Positions 41,657 to 50,664 of a DNA stretch of 64,000 bases are shown one piece after another. A program made the translations under genes and the position numbers. Below the pieces are notes generated by a model. It searched no databases. It was not told the origin of the DNA and worked only from the letters and a program-made list of their open reading frames with translations. The stretch's first letter is position 1, and each line of letters opens with the position of its first letter. The stretch is from Nocardiopsis_B mangrovi (GTDB taxonomy: Bacteria; Actinomycetota; Actinomycetes; Streptosporangiales; Streptosporangiaceae), in contig NZ_JBHSFQ010000024.1 of NCBI RefSeq assembly GCF_042653925.1, forward strand, positions 1 through 64,000. Direction: 5' to 3'.

Positions 41657-42673
41657 TCATCCGCTGCGGTCCCGGATCGCGGCGGCGGTCTCGTCGGCGC
41701 GGTTGGTCCACACCAGCCCGGTGAAGCCGTCGGGGACGCGCTCCAGCGACCCGATGTCGTCGAAGCCCTCGGAGAAGCCGCCCGAACCGGCGACGACCAC
41801 CACGCGGGTGTCGGCCGCGGCCATGCGCTGGGTGAACCGGGCCGGCCAGCCCCAGAGCCAGGGGCCGTACCCCTCGGGGATGTGCAGCTGCATCCCCGAG
41901 CAGGACGACGGCACGTGCCCGGTCCACCCGACCGCCTCGTAGGCGAGCAGGCAGTCCATCATCATGTCCTTGGACATGACCCGCAGCTCCGGCAGCCGCT
42001 CGCGCAGTGCCGCGATCGGGGCGTCGCCTCCGTAGACCGTGAGGCCGGCGAGGCGCTCCGCGGGCAGCGCGGAGAGCCGGTCGGCCAGCAGTCCGCCTTC
42101 GGCGGGGTCGTCGCTCTTGATGTGGAGGAGCAGGTCGCCCTCCGGGAACTCCGCCAGCACCTCGTCCAGCGACGGCATCAGCCCGACGCCGGCCCCGCGG
42201 AACGGATACGTCCCGCCGCCGTCCGCCGTGTACCCGTAGCCGATGTCGGCCCGCTTCAGCTCCGCCAGGGTGAAGTCGCGGGTCGTGCCGCTGAGATCGG
42301 TCCGGCAGTCGAGCTCCCAGTCGTGGAAGACGGCGAAGCGGTCGTCGGCGGTCATGTGGACGTCGAACTCGACCTGGTCGGCGCCCGCGTCGAACGCGGC
42401 GCGCATCCCGCGGACGGTGTTCTCCAGGAAGTCGTGCTCCGGCTCGTGGATTCGCTCCGCCGTGCACGTGTCGTTCCCTACGCCCTCGTGGCCGAACGTC
42501 TGGCCGAGGCCGCGGTGCGCGAGCACACCGCGCTCCCCGGCGGAGTGGTACGCCAGAACATCGGTGTTGTTGACCCACATGAACGCCGCCGTGCACAGCA
42601 CGGCCGTCCCCGCCGCGAAGCGCTTGCGGAAGCGTCGGCGCCCAGGCGGGGGCGCGGTCGTTTCGGGAGGCAT
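41657..42673 (-). CDS. Glycerophosphodiester phosphodiesterase, exported/membrane-anchored
   Basis: It hydrolyses glycerophosphodiesters. An N-terminal basic stretch and a hydrophobic segment (FAAGTAVLCTAAFMWV) suggest export or anchoring. The GDPD domain has VLAHRGLGQTF (catalytic His-Arg), FLENTVRGMRAAFDAGADQV, EFDVHMTADDRFAVFHDWEL and later a long insert containing cysteines. The ATG at 42673 gives 338 residues and lacks a clear ribosome binding site. It lies 41 bp downstream of the GntP gene on the same strand and may be co-transcribed. Confidence 0.88.
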   Translation of the reverse strand: MPPETTAPPPGRRRFRKRFAAGTAVLCTAAFMWVNNTDVLAYHSAGERGVLAHRGLGQTFGHEGVGNDTCTAERIHEPEHDFLENTVRGMRAAFDAGADQVEFDVHMTADDRFAVFHDWELDCRTDLSGTTRDFTLAELKRADIGYGYTADGGGTYPFRGAGVGLMPSLDEVLAEFPEGDLLLHIKSDDPAEGGLLADRLSALPAERLAGLTVYGGDAPIAALRERLPELRVMSKDMMMDCLLAYEAVGWTGHVPSSCSGMQLHIPEGYGPWLWGWPARFTQRMAAADTRVVVVAGSGGFSEGFDDIGSLERVPDGFTGLVWTNRADETAAAIRDRSG

Positions 42674-42714
42674 GCCGGAATTGAACCACGGAGGACGGGG
42701 CTTCCCGGCCGCCT

Positions 42715-44109
42715 TCAGGACGCCACGACGTAGATGAGGGACGCGAACCCGAAGGCGACCACGCCGACCAGGGTCTTGATGACCGTCCACGTCTTGAAGG
42801 TCGTGATCACGTCCATCCCCAGCAGGCGGCCGATCAGCCAGAAGCTGGCGTCGTTGACGTGGGAGACGACCGAGGAGCCGCCGGCCAGCGCGATGACCAT
42901 GGCCGCGGCCTGCACCGGGTTGAGGTCGGCCGCGAGGATGGACGCGCTCAGCAGCCCGGCCGACGTCGTGATCGCGACCGTGGCGGTGCCCAGCGCGATG
43001 CGCAGCAGCGCGGCGATGACGAACGTCGACACGATCAGCGGCAGGCCGATCCCGCGCAGGGTCTCCGCCAGAGCGTCGCCGATGCCGCTGGCCAGCAGCA
43101 CCCCGCCGAACATCCCGCCGGCGCCGGTGATCAGGATGACCGGTGCGATCGGCTTGAGGGCGTTGTCGAAGAGGTCCTCGAGGAAGCCGCGGCCGTACCC
43201 GCGCCGCGTGCCCAGCACGTACATGGCGACGAATACCGTGATCAGCAGGGCGATCGGGGTGGACCCGAGCACGGTGAGCACGGAGATCCAGGCCGTCTCG
43301 GGCAGCACGCCGGTGTCCACGGCGGTGCTGAGCCCGGTGTTCATGAAGATCAGCGCCAAGGGGAGCGCCAGGAGGCCCAGGATCGCCGCCGGGCGGGGCG
43401 GGCGGCGGCCCTCCTCGTCCTCGGGCCGCGCCTGGGGTCCGCCGACGAGGATCTCGGGGACCGGCAGCACGATGCGGCGGCCGATCCAGACCCCGTACAG
43501 GTACCCGCTGATGTACCAGGTGGGCACGCCCACCAGCAGGCCGAGCAGGAGGACCAGGCCGACATCGGCGCCGAGGAAGACGGTCGCCGCGACCGCCCCG
43601 GGGTGCGGGGGCAGCAGGACGTGCATGGTCGTCAGCGCCGCGCCCGCGGGCAGCGCGTACATGAGCACGCCGCCGCCCAGGCGCCGCGCGACGGAGAAGA
43701 CGATCGGCAGCATCACCATGAACGCCGCGTCGAAGAAGATGGGGATGCCGAACAGGAGCGACGCGATCCCCAGGGCGAGCGGGGCGCGCTCCTCGCCGAA
43801 CCGGCCGATGAGCGAATCGGAGAGCGCCTTGGCGCCGCCGCTGATCTCGACGACCCGCGCGAACATCGCGCCGAGGCCGACGAGGAGCGCGACCTCGCCC
43901 ATGGTGTCGCCGAACCCGGCGATGAGCACGTCCATGACGGATTCGGCGGGGATGCCGGCGGCGAACGCGGTGACCAGGCTGACCCCGACCAGGGCGAGCA
44001 GCGGGTGGACCTTCAGCCAGATGATCAGCGCCAGCAGGGCGAGCACGGCGCCCCCGGCGATCGACAGCAGGGCAGGTGTGCCCAGTACCTGCTCGAATTC
44101 CAGTTCCAC
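42715..44109 (-). CDS. GntP-family gluconate/organic-acid:H+ symporter
   Basis: A 464-residue permease with 12-14 helices. Diagnostic segments are LVGVSLVTAFAAGIPAESVM, GFGDTMGEVALLVGLGAMFA, GIPIFFDAAFMVMLPIVFSV and SVVSHVNDASFWLIGRLLGM. I chose the GTG at 44109, which has GGAG 7 bp upstream. The frame extends 69 bp further without support. GntP members carry gluconate, glycerate or related acids. The adjacent 2-hydroxyacid dehydrogenase (44288) fits a 2-hydroxy- or 2-keto-acid substrate. Confidence 0.92.
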   Translation of the reverse strand: MELEFEQVLGTPALLSIAGGAVLALLALIIWLKVHPLLALVGVSLVTAFAAGIPAESVMDVLIAGFGDTMGEVALLVGLGAMFARVVEISGGAKALSDSLIGRFGEERAPLALGIASLLFGIPIFFDAAFMVMLPIVFSVARRLGGGVLMYALPAGAALTTMHVLLPPHPGAVAATVFLGADVGLVLLLGLLVGVPTWYISGYLYGVWIGRRIVLPVPEILVGGPQARPEDEEGRRPPRPAAILGLLALPLALIFMNTGLSTAVDTGVLPETAWISVLTVLGSTPIALLITVFVAMYVLGTRRGYGRGFLEDLFDNALKPIAPVILITGAGGMFGGVLLASGIGDALAETLRGIGLPLIVSTFVIAALLRIALGTATVAITTSAGLLSASILAADLNPVQAAAMVIALAGGSSVVSHVNDASFWLIGRLLGMDVITTFKTWTVIKTLVGVVAFGFASLIYVVAS

Positions 44110-44149
44110 CAGTGCGCTCCGTCGTACTCCGCCCCCGGACCGGGGATTG

Positions 44150-44169
44150 TGTGCCCATGTGAGGGCACA
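44150..44169. promoter_or_regulatory. Inverted repeat in the GntP promoter region
   Basis: TGTGCCC (44150-44156) and GGGCACA (44163-44169) form a 7+6+7 dyad 41 bp upstream of the GntP start. It is a candidate operator for one of the regulators in this block; which one cannot be told. Confidence 0.35.
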
Positions 44170-44287
44170 ACACACCAAGTGGGTGTTATGTCCGGGTTCT
44201 GGGGCACCCTACCTGACCACAGGGTCGGCGGTGACGCCGGGCACCCGCGCGGATACGCCGATGGAGCCGGTCAGGGGAGCGTGCGGG

Positions 44288-45235
44288 TCAGCGGGGAACG
44301 GGGGTGTGGAGGACGCCCTCGGCCATGAACCGCCGCAGATTGGCGAAGGCCAGCGCGCCCATCGCCTCACGGGTCTCATGGGTGGCGCTGGCGATGTGCG
44401 GGAGGAGGAGCACCGAGTCGAGGTCCAGCAGCGGGCCGGGGACGTTCGGCTCGTCGGCGAACACGTCTAGTGCCGCGCCCGCGATCCGCCCTTCGGTCAG
44501 CGCCGCGACCAGCGCGGGCTCGTCGACCACACTGCCGCGCGCCACGTTGACCAGGTACCCCTGAGGCCCGAGCGCGTCGAGCACCGCGGCCGAGACGAGG
44601 CCGCGCGTGCCGTCACCGCCCGATGTGGCGACGATGAGCGCGTCGGCGCCGGCGGCGAGCTCCTGCGCCGAGCCGGCGTAGCGGTAGGCCGCGCCGTCGA
44701 CCGGGCGGCGCGAGTGGTAACTGATCTCGACCCCGAACCCCTCCAGCCGCGCGGCGATCGCCCGGCCGATCCGGCCGAGGCCGAGGATCCCCACCCGCTT
44801 GCCGGTCACCCGGGTGGCGAGCGGATAGCCGCCCGGGGTCCACTCGCCGCGGCGCACATAGCGGTCGGCGGCGGCGAGCCGGCGCATGACGTCGATCAGC
44901 CCGCCCACGGCGAGGTCGGCGACGCAGTCGGTGAGCACATCGGGGGTGTTGCTGACGTCGATCCCGCGGGCGCGGGCCCGGACGACGTCGGTGGTCTCAT
45001 AGCCGACACCGAAGTGGACGATCGCCTTGAGGCCCGGCAGCGCGTCCATGACGTCGTCGGGGACCCCGACCCGCGCGCTGGTGACGGCGGCGACGACCTC
45101 CGGCCCGTGCTCGGCGAGGAACCCCGCGGGGTCGGCGAGCTCGTGCAGCCGGACCGTGTCGTAGGACGCCAGCTCCGACTCCAGGGAGGGCAGCAGCGGG
45201 CACATCTGGAGGACGGTGCGCTTCTGGGCGGTCAT
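44288..45235 (-). CDS. D-2-hydroxyacid dehydrogenase (GhrB/hydroxypyruvate reductase type)
   Basis: An NAD(P)H-dependent oxidoreductase of 315 residues. The Rossmann motif is GILGLGRIGRAIAARLEGFG, the catalytic Arg lies in NVARGSVVDEPALVAAL, and the catalytic His in LLPHIASATHETREAM. I chose the ATG at 45235 (MTAQKRTVLQMCP) with GAGAAGG upstream. It follows the intrinsic terminator of the KdgD operon and precedes gntP after 178 bp. Likely substrates are glyoxylate, hydroxypyruvate or 2-keto sugar acids. Confidence 0.88.
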   Translation of the reverse strand: MTAQKRTVLQMCPLLPSLESELASYDTVRLHELADPAGFLAEHGPEVVAAVTSARVGVPDDVMDALPGLKAIVHFGVGYETTDVVRARARGIDVSNTPDVLTDCVADLAVGGLIDVMRRLAAADRYVRRGEWTPGGYPLATRVTGKRVGILGLGRIGRAIAARLEGFGVEISYHSRRPVDGAAYRYAGSAQELAAGADALIVATSGGDGTRGLVSAAVLDALGPQGYLVNVARGSVVDEPALVAALTEGRIAGAALDVFADEPNVPGPLLDLDSVLLLPHIASATHETREAMGALAFANLRRFMAEGVLHTPVPR

Positions 45236-45300
45236 GTCACGACACCTTCTCGACTGGTCGAGCACTGTCGCCGCGCCCGTGCGCGGCGGTGGTGGAAAAA

Positions 45301-45333
45301 CGCGCCGGCCGCCCGGTGAGGGCGGCCGGCGCG
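45301..45333 (-). terminator. Intrinsic terminator of the kdgD-aldehyde dehydrogenase operon
   Basis: CGCGCCGGCCGCCC (45301-45314) pairs with 45320-45333, a 14-bp stem with a GGTGA loop. On the minus strand it is followed by five T (45300-45296). It lies 26 bp beyond the aldehyde dehydrogenase stop codon. Confidence 0.85.
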
Positions 45334-45359
45334 GAGAGAGGGGGAGGAGCCCCGGGGCG

Positions 45360-46967
45360 TCACCGCCCGCCGGCCTCCGGTACGCCGTCGACCAGGCGCG
45401 GCACCCCCGCGGGGTTGCCGTCGCGCAGCTCCTCCGGGAGCAGCTCCTGCGGCACGTCCTGGTAGCTGACCGGGCGCAGGAACCGCTCGATGGCGAGGGT
45501 GCCGACCGACGTGGTGGCGGGAGCGGAGGTGGCGGGGAAGGGCCCGCCGTGGACCACCGCGTGCCCGACCTCGACCCCGGTGGGCCAGCCGCCGAACAGC
45601 ACCCGCCCCGCCAGCAGCTCCAGCCTCGGCAGCAGGTCGGCGGTCGCCGGGTGGTCGGCGGCGGTGGCGTGCACGGTGGCGGTGAGCTGGCCTTCGAGGG
45701 TGCCGAGGATCTCGTGCAGTTGCGCGAGGTCGCGCACCCGGACCACCAGCGAGGTCGCGCCGAAGACCTCCGCCTGGAGCGCGTCGTCGGACAGGAACGT
45801 CGCGCCGTCGGTGGCGTAGAGGCGGGCCCGGCCGCAGGCGGCGATGGTGTCGTCGACCGCGCCCCGGGCGATCTCGGTGACGCCGGGGCGCGCGGCCAGC
45901 GCCGCCCCGCCCTCGTCGTAGGCGCGGCGGATCCCGTCGGTCAGCATGGGCGCGGCCGCGGCCGCGCCGACGGCCTCCCCGGCCGCGGTCAGGAAGGCGT
46001 CGGCGTCGCCGACCGCGAAGACCAGACCCGGGCTGGTGCAGAGCTGGCCGGCGCCGGTGGTGAGCGAGGCGGCGAAGGCGGTGCCGAGCGCCGCGCCGTT
46101 CTCGGCGAGCGCACCGGGCAGCACCACGACCGGGTTGACGCTGGACATCTCGGCGAACACCGGGATCGGCACGGGCCGGGCCGCGGCGGCGGCGCTGAGC
46201 GCGAGCCCGCCGGAGCGGGACCCGGTGAATCCGACGGCCGCGATGCGGGGGTGCCGCACCAGGGCCGTCCCCAGTTCACTGCCGGAGCCGAACAGCAGCG
46301 AGAACGTTCCCTCGGGCAGGTCGTGCGCGCGCACCGCGTCGCGGATGGCGCGGCCGACCAGCTCCGAGGTCCCTGGATGCGCGTTGTGGGCCTTGACGAC
46401 GACCGGGGCGCCGGCGGCGAGCGCGGACGCGGTGTCGCCGCCCGCGACCGAGAACGCCAGCGGGAAGTTGGAGGCGGCGAAGACCGCCACGGGGCCGAGC
46501 GGCACCTTGCGCTGCCGCAGGTCGGGCTTTGGCAGAGGGGACCGGGCGGGATCGCCGGCGTCGACCCGGACGCCCAGCCAGCCGCCCGCGCGGACAACGG
46601 AGGCGAACAGCCGGAGCTGCCCGACGGTGCGCGCCCGCTCGCTCCGGACGCGCGGTTCGGGCAGCCCGGATTCGGCCATGACGCGCCGGACGAGGGTGTC
46701 GCCGAGCGTGTCGATGTTGTCGGCGATGGCCTCCAGGAACCCGGCGCGCACCTCGGGGGAGGTGCGGCGGTAGGTGTCGAAGGCCGCGTGGGCCAGCTCG
46801 GCGGCGCGGCCCGCCTCGGCGGCGCCGCCCTGGCCGTAGCCGGGGGACAGCCGCTCGCCGGTGGCGGGGTCGGTGCCGTGGGCCTCGCCGGCCCCGGTGA
46901 CGTGGACGTCGGCGTCGCCGATCAGCATCGCGCCGGTCAGGACGGCCGTTCCGGTCTCCGCGGTCAT
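45360..46967 (-). CDS. 2,5-Dioxopentanoate (alpha-ketoglutarate semialdehyde) dehydrogenase
   Basis: It oxidises 2,5-dioxopentanoate to 2-oxoglutarate with NAD(P). The 535 residues fit the long 'AldH-like (NADP+)' branch: VAVFAASNFPLAFSVAGGDT, PVVVKAHNAHPGTSELVGRA, GFTGSRSGGLALS, and the catalytic Cys segment GAGQLCTSPGLVFAV. Its ATG overlaps the stop of kdgD, giving translational coupling and a direct hand-over of the product. This is the last step of glucarate/galactarate catabolism, so the specific name rests on family branch plus context. Confidence 0.9.
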   Translation of the reverse strand: MTAETGTAVLTGAMLIGDADVHVTGAGEAHGTDPATGERLSPGYGQGGAAEAGRAAELAHAAFDTYRRTSPEVRAGFLEAIADNIDTLGDTLVRRVMAESGLPEPRVRSERARTVGQLRLFASVVRAGGWLGVRVDAGDPARSPLPKPDLRQRKVPLGPVAVFAASNFPLAFSVAGGDTASALAAGAPVVVKAHNAHPGTSELVGRAIRDAVRAHDLPEGTFSLLFGSGSELGTALVRHPRIAAVGFTGSRSGGLALSAAAAARPVPIPVFAEMSSVNPVVVLPGALAENGAALGTAFAASLTTGAGQLCTSPGLVFAVGDADAFLTAAGEAVGAAAAAPMLTDGIRRAYDEGGAALAARPGVTEIARGAVDDTIAACGRARLYATDGATFLSDDALQAEVFGATSLVVRVRDLAQLHEILGTLEGQLTATVHATAADHPATADLLPRLELLAGRVLFGGWPTGVEVGHAVVHGGPFPATSAPATTSVGTLAIERFLRPVSYQDVPQELLPEELRDGNPAGVPRLVDGVPEAGGR

Positions 46968-47884
46968 GCGTTCACCACCCCGTCGACGAGCGCCTTCAGT
47001 TCGGCGTGCTCGGCCTCGGTGAGGTCCGTCAGCGGCGGGCGCACCGGCCCGGAGGGCCGGCCGGTCACCGTGAGCCCGGCCTTCACGATCGACACCGCGT
47101 ACCCGGCCCGCCGGTTGCGGATGTCCAGGTAGGGCAGGACGAACTGGTTGAGCTTGCGGTACACGGCCGCGGCGTCGCGCGCGCGGACCGCGGTGTAGAA
47201 GTCGAGGGCGAACTCCGGGATGAAGTTGAAGATCGCCGAGGAGTAGGTGGTGACGCCCATCTCCAGGTACGGCAGCGCGTAGGTCTCGGCGGTGGGCAGG
47301 CCGCCGATCGACAGCAGGCGGTCGCCGAGGCGGGCGTGGATGGCGGTCATCAGGTCGACGCTGCCGACCCCGTCCTTGAAGCCGATGAAGTTCGGGCAGG
47401 TGTCCGCCAGCTCCTGCACGGCGTCGAAGCCGAAGGCGGCGTTGGCCCGGTGGTACACGACGACGCCGAGGCCGGTCGCGGCGCAGACGGCGCGGACGTG
47501 GGCGACCAGCCCCTCCTGCGTCAGCTCCGTGAGGTAGGGCGGGAGCAGGAAGACGCCGTGCGCTCCGGCGGCTTCGGCGTCGCGCGCCATGGCGACCGCC
47601 TGCGCCGTGCCGTAGCCCGCGGGGGCGACGACGGGTTTGCCGTCGGGGGTGGCGGCGACCGCGGCGCGCACGACACGGCCCACCTCGTCGGGGGTGAGGG
47701 AGAAGAACTCACCTGTGCCGCCCGCTGCGAAGACCCCGGAGGAGCCGAACGCGCCCTGCCGTTCCAGGTGCCCGCGGTAGGCGTCCTCGTCGAAGGTGAA
47801 GTCGTCGCGGGCGTGGGTGACGGGGAATGAGAGCAGGCCCGATCCGAGGACGGATCTCAGTTCTTCAGGGGCGAACAGCGTCAT
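46964..47884 (-). CDS. kdgD: 5-Dehydro-4-deoxyglucarate dehydratase (decarboxylating)
   Basis: A DHDPS/NAL-family lyase that converts 5-dehydro-4-deoxyglucarate to 2,5-dioxopentanoate plus CO2 and water. Visible features are the 306-residue length, the GVFAAGGTGEFFSLTPDE substrate loop, the Tyr in VVYHRANAAFGFD, and the Schiff-base Lys in NFIGFKDGVGSVDLM. It heads a two-gene operon with the aldehyde dehydrogenase and is divergent from a LysR regulator over 123 bp. Glucarate dehydratase at 56212 supplies the substrate. Confidence 0.93.
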   Translation of the reverse strand: MTLFAPEELRSVLGSGLLSFPVTHARDDFTFDEDAYRGHLERQGAFGSSGVFAAGGTGEFFSLTPDEVGRVVRAAVAATPDGKPVVAPAGYGTAQAVAMARDAEAAGAHGVFLLPPYLTELTQEGLVAHVRAVCAATGLGVVVYHRANAAFGFDAVQELADTCPNFIGFKDGVGSVDLMTAIHARLGDRLLSIGGLPTAETYALPYLEMGVTTYSSAIFNFIPEFALDFYTAVRARDAAAVYRKLNQFVLPYLDIRNRRAGYAVSIVKAGLTVTGRPSGPVRPPLTDLTEAEHAELKALVDGVVNA

Positions 47885-48007
47885 GAGGCGGTCTCCGGAT
47901 CGTCGGTGAACTCGGTTCGAAGCCTAGGGACACCGCCAATACCTGTCCAAGTCGAATAATGCATCCCTTGATACCTTTTCAGCAAAGACGATCGTGAGGA
48001 GCCCTCG

Positions 48008-48913
48008 ATGCCCGGCCGTTTCACCCTCGATCAGCTGCGCGGGTTCGTGGCGGTGGCCGATGAGCGCCACTTCGGCCGCGCCGCGCAGCGGCTGAACATG
48101 ACCCAGCCGCCGTTGAGCCGGCAGATCCAGAAACTCGAACACGCCCTGGGAGTCGACCTGCTGATACGCGCCTCGCGCACGGTCGAGCTGACCCCCGCGG
48201 GGGAGGCGTTCCTGCAAGACGCGCGGCGGATGCTGGGGCTCGCCGAGGCGGCGCCGCTGACGGCGCGCAACGCCGCCCGGGGCACGGCCGGCGCGCTGCA
48301 CATCGGGTTCACCGCGGTGTCGGCGCTGACCGTGCTGGGGTCCTGGCTCACCACGGTCAAGGAGCGGCTGCCCGATGTCGAGCTGACCCTGACCGAGATG
48401 GTCAGCCGGGACCAGGTGGACGCCCTGCTCACGGACCGTCTCCACGTGGGCCTGGTCCGCGGACTTCCGGCGTCCGAGCTGCTCAGCGCCCGCCGGGTGC
48501 ACACCGAGAGCCTGATCCTCGCCTGCCCGCGCGACCATCCGCTCACCGGCCTGCGCCGTCCGCCCGACCTGGCGGACATCGGCCGGTACGACGTCGTCAC
48601 CTACACCCCCATCGCGGCGCGCTACCTGCACGAGCTCGTCATCAGCGCCTTCCACGACGCGGGCGTCGAGCCGCGCTACGTGCAGCAGGTGGAGCAGGTG
48701 CACAGCCTGTTGGCGCTGGTCAACGCCGGTATGGGGGTGGGGATCGTGCCGCGGTCCGGTGCCCGCCTGCGGCTGCCCAACCTGGCGTTCACCGAGATCG
48801 ACGGGCTGGCGCCCAACCTCGTCGAGACCCACTGCGTCTGGCGCACGTACCACGCCAACCCGGTGCTCGACGCGCTGCTCTCGCTGACCGAGACGGGAGC
48901 GGCGGCCTCTTGA
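48008..48913 (+). CDS. LysR-family transcriptional regulator
   Basis: A 301-residue regulator. The N-terminal winged helix reads FTLDQLRGFVAVADERHFGR, AAQRLNMTQPPLSRQIQKLE. The co-inducer domain starts at about residue 92 (GALHIGFTAVSALTVLGSWL). GAGGAG precedes the ATG. It is divergently transcribed from kdgD, the classic arrangement for a LysR activator of the opposite operon. The inducer is probably glucarate or a pathway intermediate. It may also act on the ABC transporter operon 160 bp downstream. Confidence 0.92.
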   Translation: MPGRFTLDQLRGFVAVADERHFGRAAQRLNMTQPPLSRQIQKLEHALGVDLLIRASRTVELTPAGEAFLQDARRMLGLAEAAPLTARNAARGTAGALHIGFTAVSALTVLGSWLTTVKERLPDVELTLTEMVSRDQVDALLTDRLHVGLVRGLPASELLSARRVHTESLILACPRDHPLTGLRRPPDLADIGRYDVVTYTPIAARYLHELVISAFHDAGVEPRYVQQVEQVHSLLALVNAGMGVGIVPRSGARLRLPNLAFTEIDGLAPNLVETHCVWRTYHANPVLDALLSLTETGAAAS

Positions 48914-48945
48914 CGGGCGCCCGGGGTGCCGTCTACAAATGCAGA

Positions 48946-48974
48946 CCACATGGGTGTTCCGGGACACACTGTGG
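48946..48974 (+). promoter_or_regulatory. Imperfect inverted repeat between lysR and the ABC transporter operon
   Basis: CCACATGGGTGTTCC is followed by GGGACACACTGTGG, matching in CCACA/TGTGG and GTGT/ACAC. It lies 33 bp after the lysR stop and about 100 bp before the binding-protein gene, so it may be a terminator or an operator. Confidence 0.35.
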
Positions 48975-49076
48975 CTGGGCCCGCCGACGTGCCGGGTCAC
49001 CCGCTCTCCCGGCACACGCGCCCCCAACCGTCCGCCCGTGCCGCTCGGGTTGTGACGCCCGACCATCGGAGAGACG

Positions 49077-50663
49077 ATGCAGTCAACCGCACCTCCCCGG
49101 CTGCGCGGCGGGCGATCGCGGACGCTCGCCGCCCTCGCTGCGCTGACCGCCCTGGTCCCGACCGCCGGCTGCACCGTGGCCAACAGCGACGCGACCGGAT
49201 CCACCGGCACCGCCGGCACCACGCTGCGGGTGGTCCTCGCCCAGGAGCCCCCGACCCTGGAGCCCTGTGAGGCGTCCCTGACCTCGACCGGTGTCGTGGT
49301 CCGCTCCAACATCAGCGAACCGCTCATCGAACGCGATCCGGAGAGCGGCGAACTCCAACCCCTGCTGGCCACCGAGTGGGAGCAGACGGAGCCCACCACC
49401 TGGGCCCTGGAGGTCCGATCCGGCGTCACGTTCCACGACGGGCAGCCGTTCACCGCCGAGGACGCCGCGTTCTCCATCGACCGCGCGGTCAACTCCGACC
49501 TCGCCTGCAACGTGGACGGCTACGTCTTCGACGGCAAGGACGTGGAGGTGGCGGCCACCGGCGAGACCACGCTGACCGTCACCACCGAGGACCCCGACCC
49601 CATCCTGCCGCTGCGCCTCAGCTTCATCGAGGTCGTCCCCCGCACCACCGCCACCGACGCGAAGGTGCGCGAGCCCGTCGGCACCGGCCCCTACGCCATC
49701 GAGGACTGGGAGACCGGCGTCTCGATCTCCCTGCGCCGCAACGACGACTACTGGGGCGAGGCGCCCGCGTTCCCGGAGGCCCGCTACGTGTGGCGGTCGG
49801 AGCCGGCCGTGCGCGCCGCGATGATCACCAAGGGGGAGGCCGACCTCGCCACGGCGCTCAACCCCGAGGACGCGACCGAGGACAACTCGGTGGCCTACCC
49901 CAACAACGAGACCACCGCGCTGCGGCTCGACGGCCGTGAGGCCCCGCTCGACGACATCCGGGTGCGCAGGGCGATCGACCTGGCCATCGAGCGCCAGGCC
50001 ATCAGCGACACCCTCTTCGACGGGCTCGCCGAACCCGCGGCGCAGCTCGTCCCGGACGGCGTGGTCGGCTACAACGACGAACTGGCGCCCACCACCCCCG
50101 ATCCCGACGCCGCCCGCGCCCTCATCGAGGAGGCCGCCGCCGACGGCGTGCCGGTCGACCGCCGGATCTCCCTGATCGCCCGCAACGGCCAGTTCCCGCG
50201 GGTCGCCGAGACCGCCGAAGCGCTCCAGTACCAGCTGGCGGAGGTCGGCCTGAACGTGGAGATCACCATGCTGGACACCGCCGCCCACCTGCAGTACCAG
50301 CTCCGGCCGATGCCCGAGGACGCCGGACCGGTCGCGCTGCTCATCATGCACGGCAACCAGACCGGCGACGCGGCGTTCACCGCAAGCCAGTACCTGCTGA
50401 GCGAGGGCGCCCAGTCGACGTTCGGCACCGCCGACATGGACGAACGCATCGCCGACGCGAGCGCGCTCTCCGGCCCCGAGCGCGCCGACGCCCTCGCCGA
50501 CGTCCTCGCCGCCCAGAACGACGACATCGCCCAGTACGCCCACCTGGCCCACATGCGGGGCCTCATGGGGATATCGGGCGCGGTCCGGTACGAGCCGAAC
50601 TCCGCGAGCGGCGACGAACTGCGTCTGTCCGAGGTGCGGCCGGCCGACCAGGAGGGATCCTGA
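49077..50663 (+). CDS. ABC transporter substrate-binding lipoprotein (family 5, peptide type)
   Basis: An extracytoplasmic solute-binding protein of 528 residues. The signal peptide ends in the lipobox P-T-A-G-C (Cys at about 33). SBP family 5 features include TLRVVLAQEPPTLEPCEASL, LLATEWEQTEPTTWALEVRS, VTFHDGQPFTAEDAAFSIDR and the later IRVRRAIDLAIERQAI. A GGAGAGACG site precedes the ATG. It begins a five-gene operon. Family 5 proteins bind peptides but also sugars, nickel or opines. The location between the two halves of the glucarate pathway suggests an acidic sugar. Confidence 0.92.
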   Translation: MQSTAPPRLRGGRSRTLAALAALTALVPTAGCTVANSDATGSTGTAGTTLRVVLAQEPPTLEPCEASLTSTGVVVRSNISEPLIERDPESGELQPLLATEWEQTEPTTWALEVRSGVTFHDGQPFTAEDAAFSIDRAVNSDLACNVDGYVFDGKDVEVAATGETTLTVTTEDPDPILPLRLSFIEVVPRTTATDAKVREPVGTGPYAIEDWETGVSISLRRNDDYWGEAPAFPEARYVWRSEPAVRAAMITKGEADLATALNPEDATEDNSVAYPNNETTALRLDGREAPLDDIRVRRAIDLAIERQAISDTLFDGLAEPAAQLVPDGVVGYNDELAPTTPDPDAARALIEEAAADGVPVDRRISLIARNGQFPRVAETAEALQYQLAEVGLNVEITMLDTAAHLQYQLRPMPEDAGPVALLIMHGNQTGDAAFTASQYLLSEGAQSTFGTADMDERIADASALSGPERADALADVLAAQNDDIAQYAHLAHMRGLMGISGAVRYEPNSASGDELRLSEVRPADQEGS

Positions 50664-50664
50664 C

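Noticed and set aside
42674..44173. Apparent 838-residue frame joining the GntP region to the glycerophosphodiesterase
   Set aside because: The upstream half is an alternative frame of the GntP permease gene. The phosphodiesterase begins at its own ATG at 42673.
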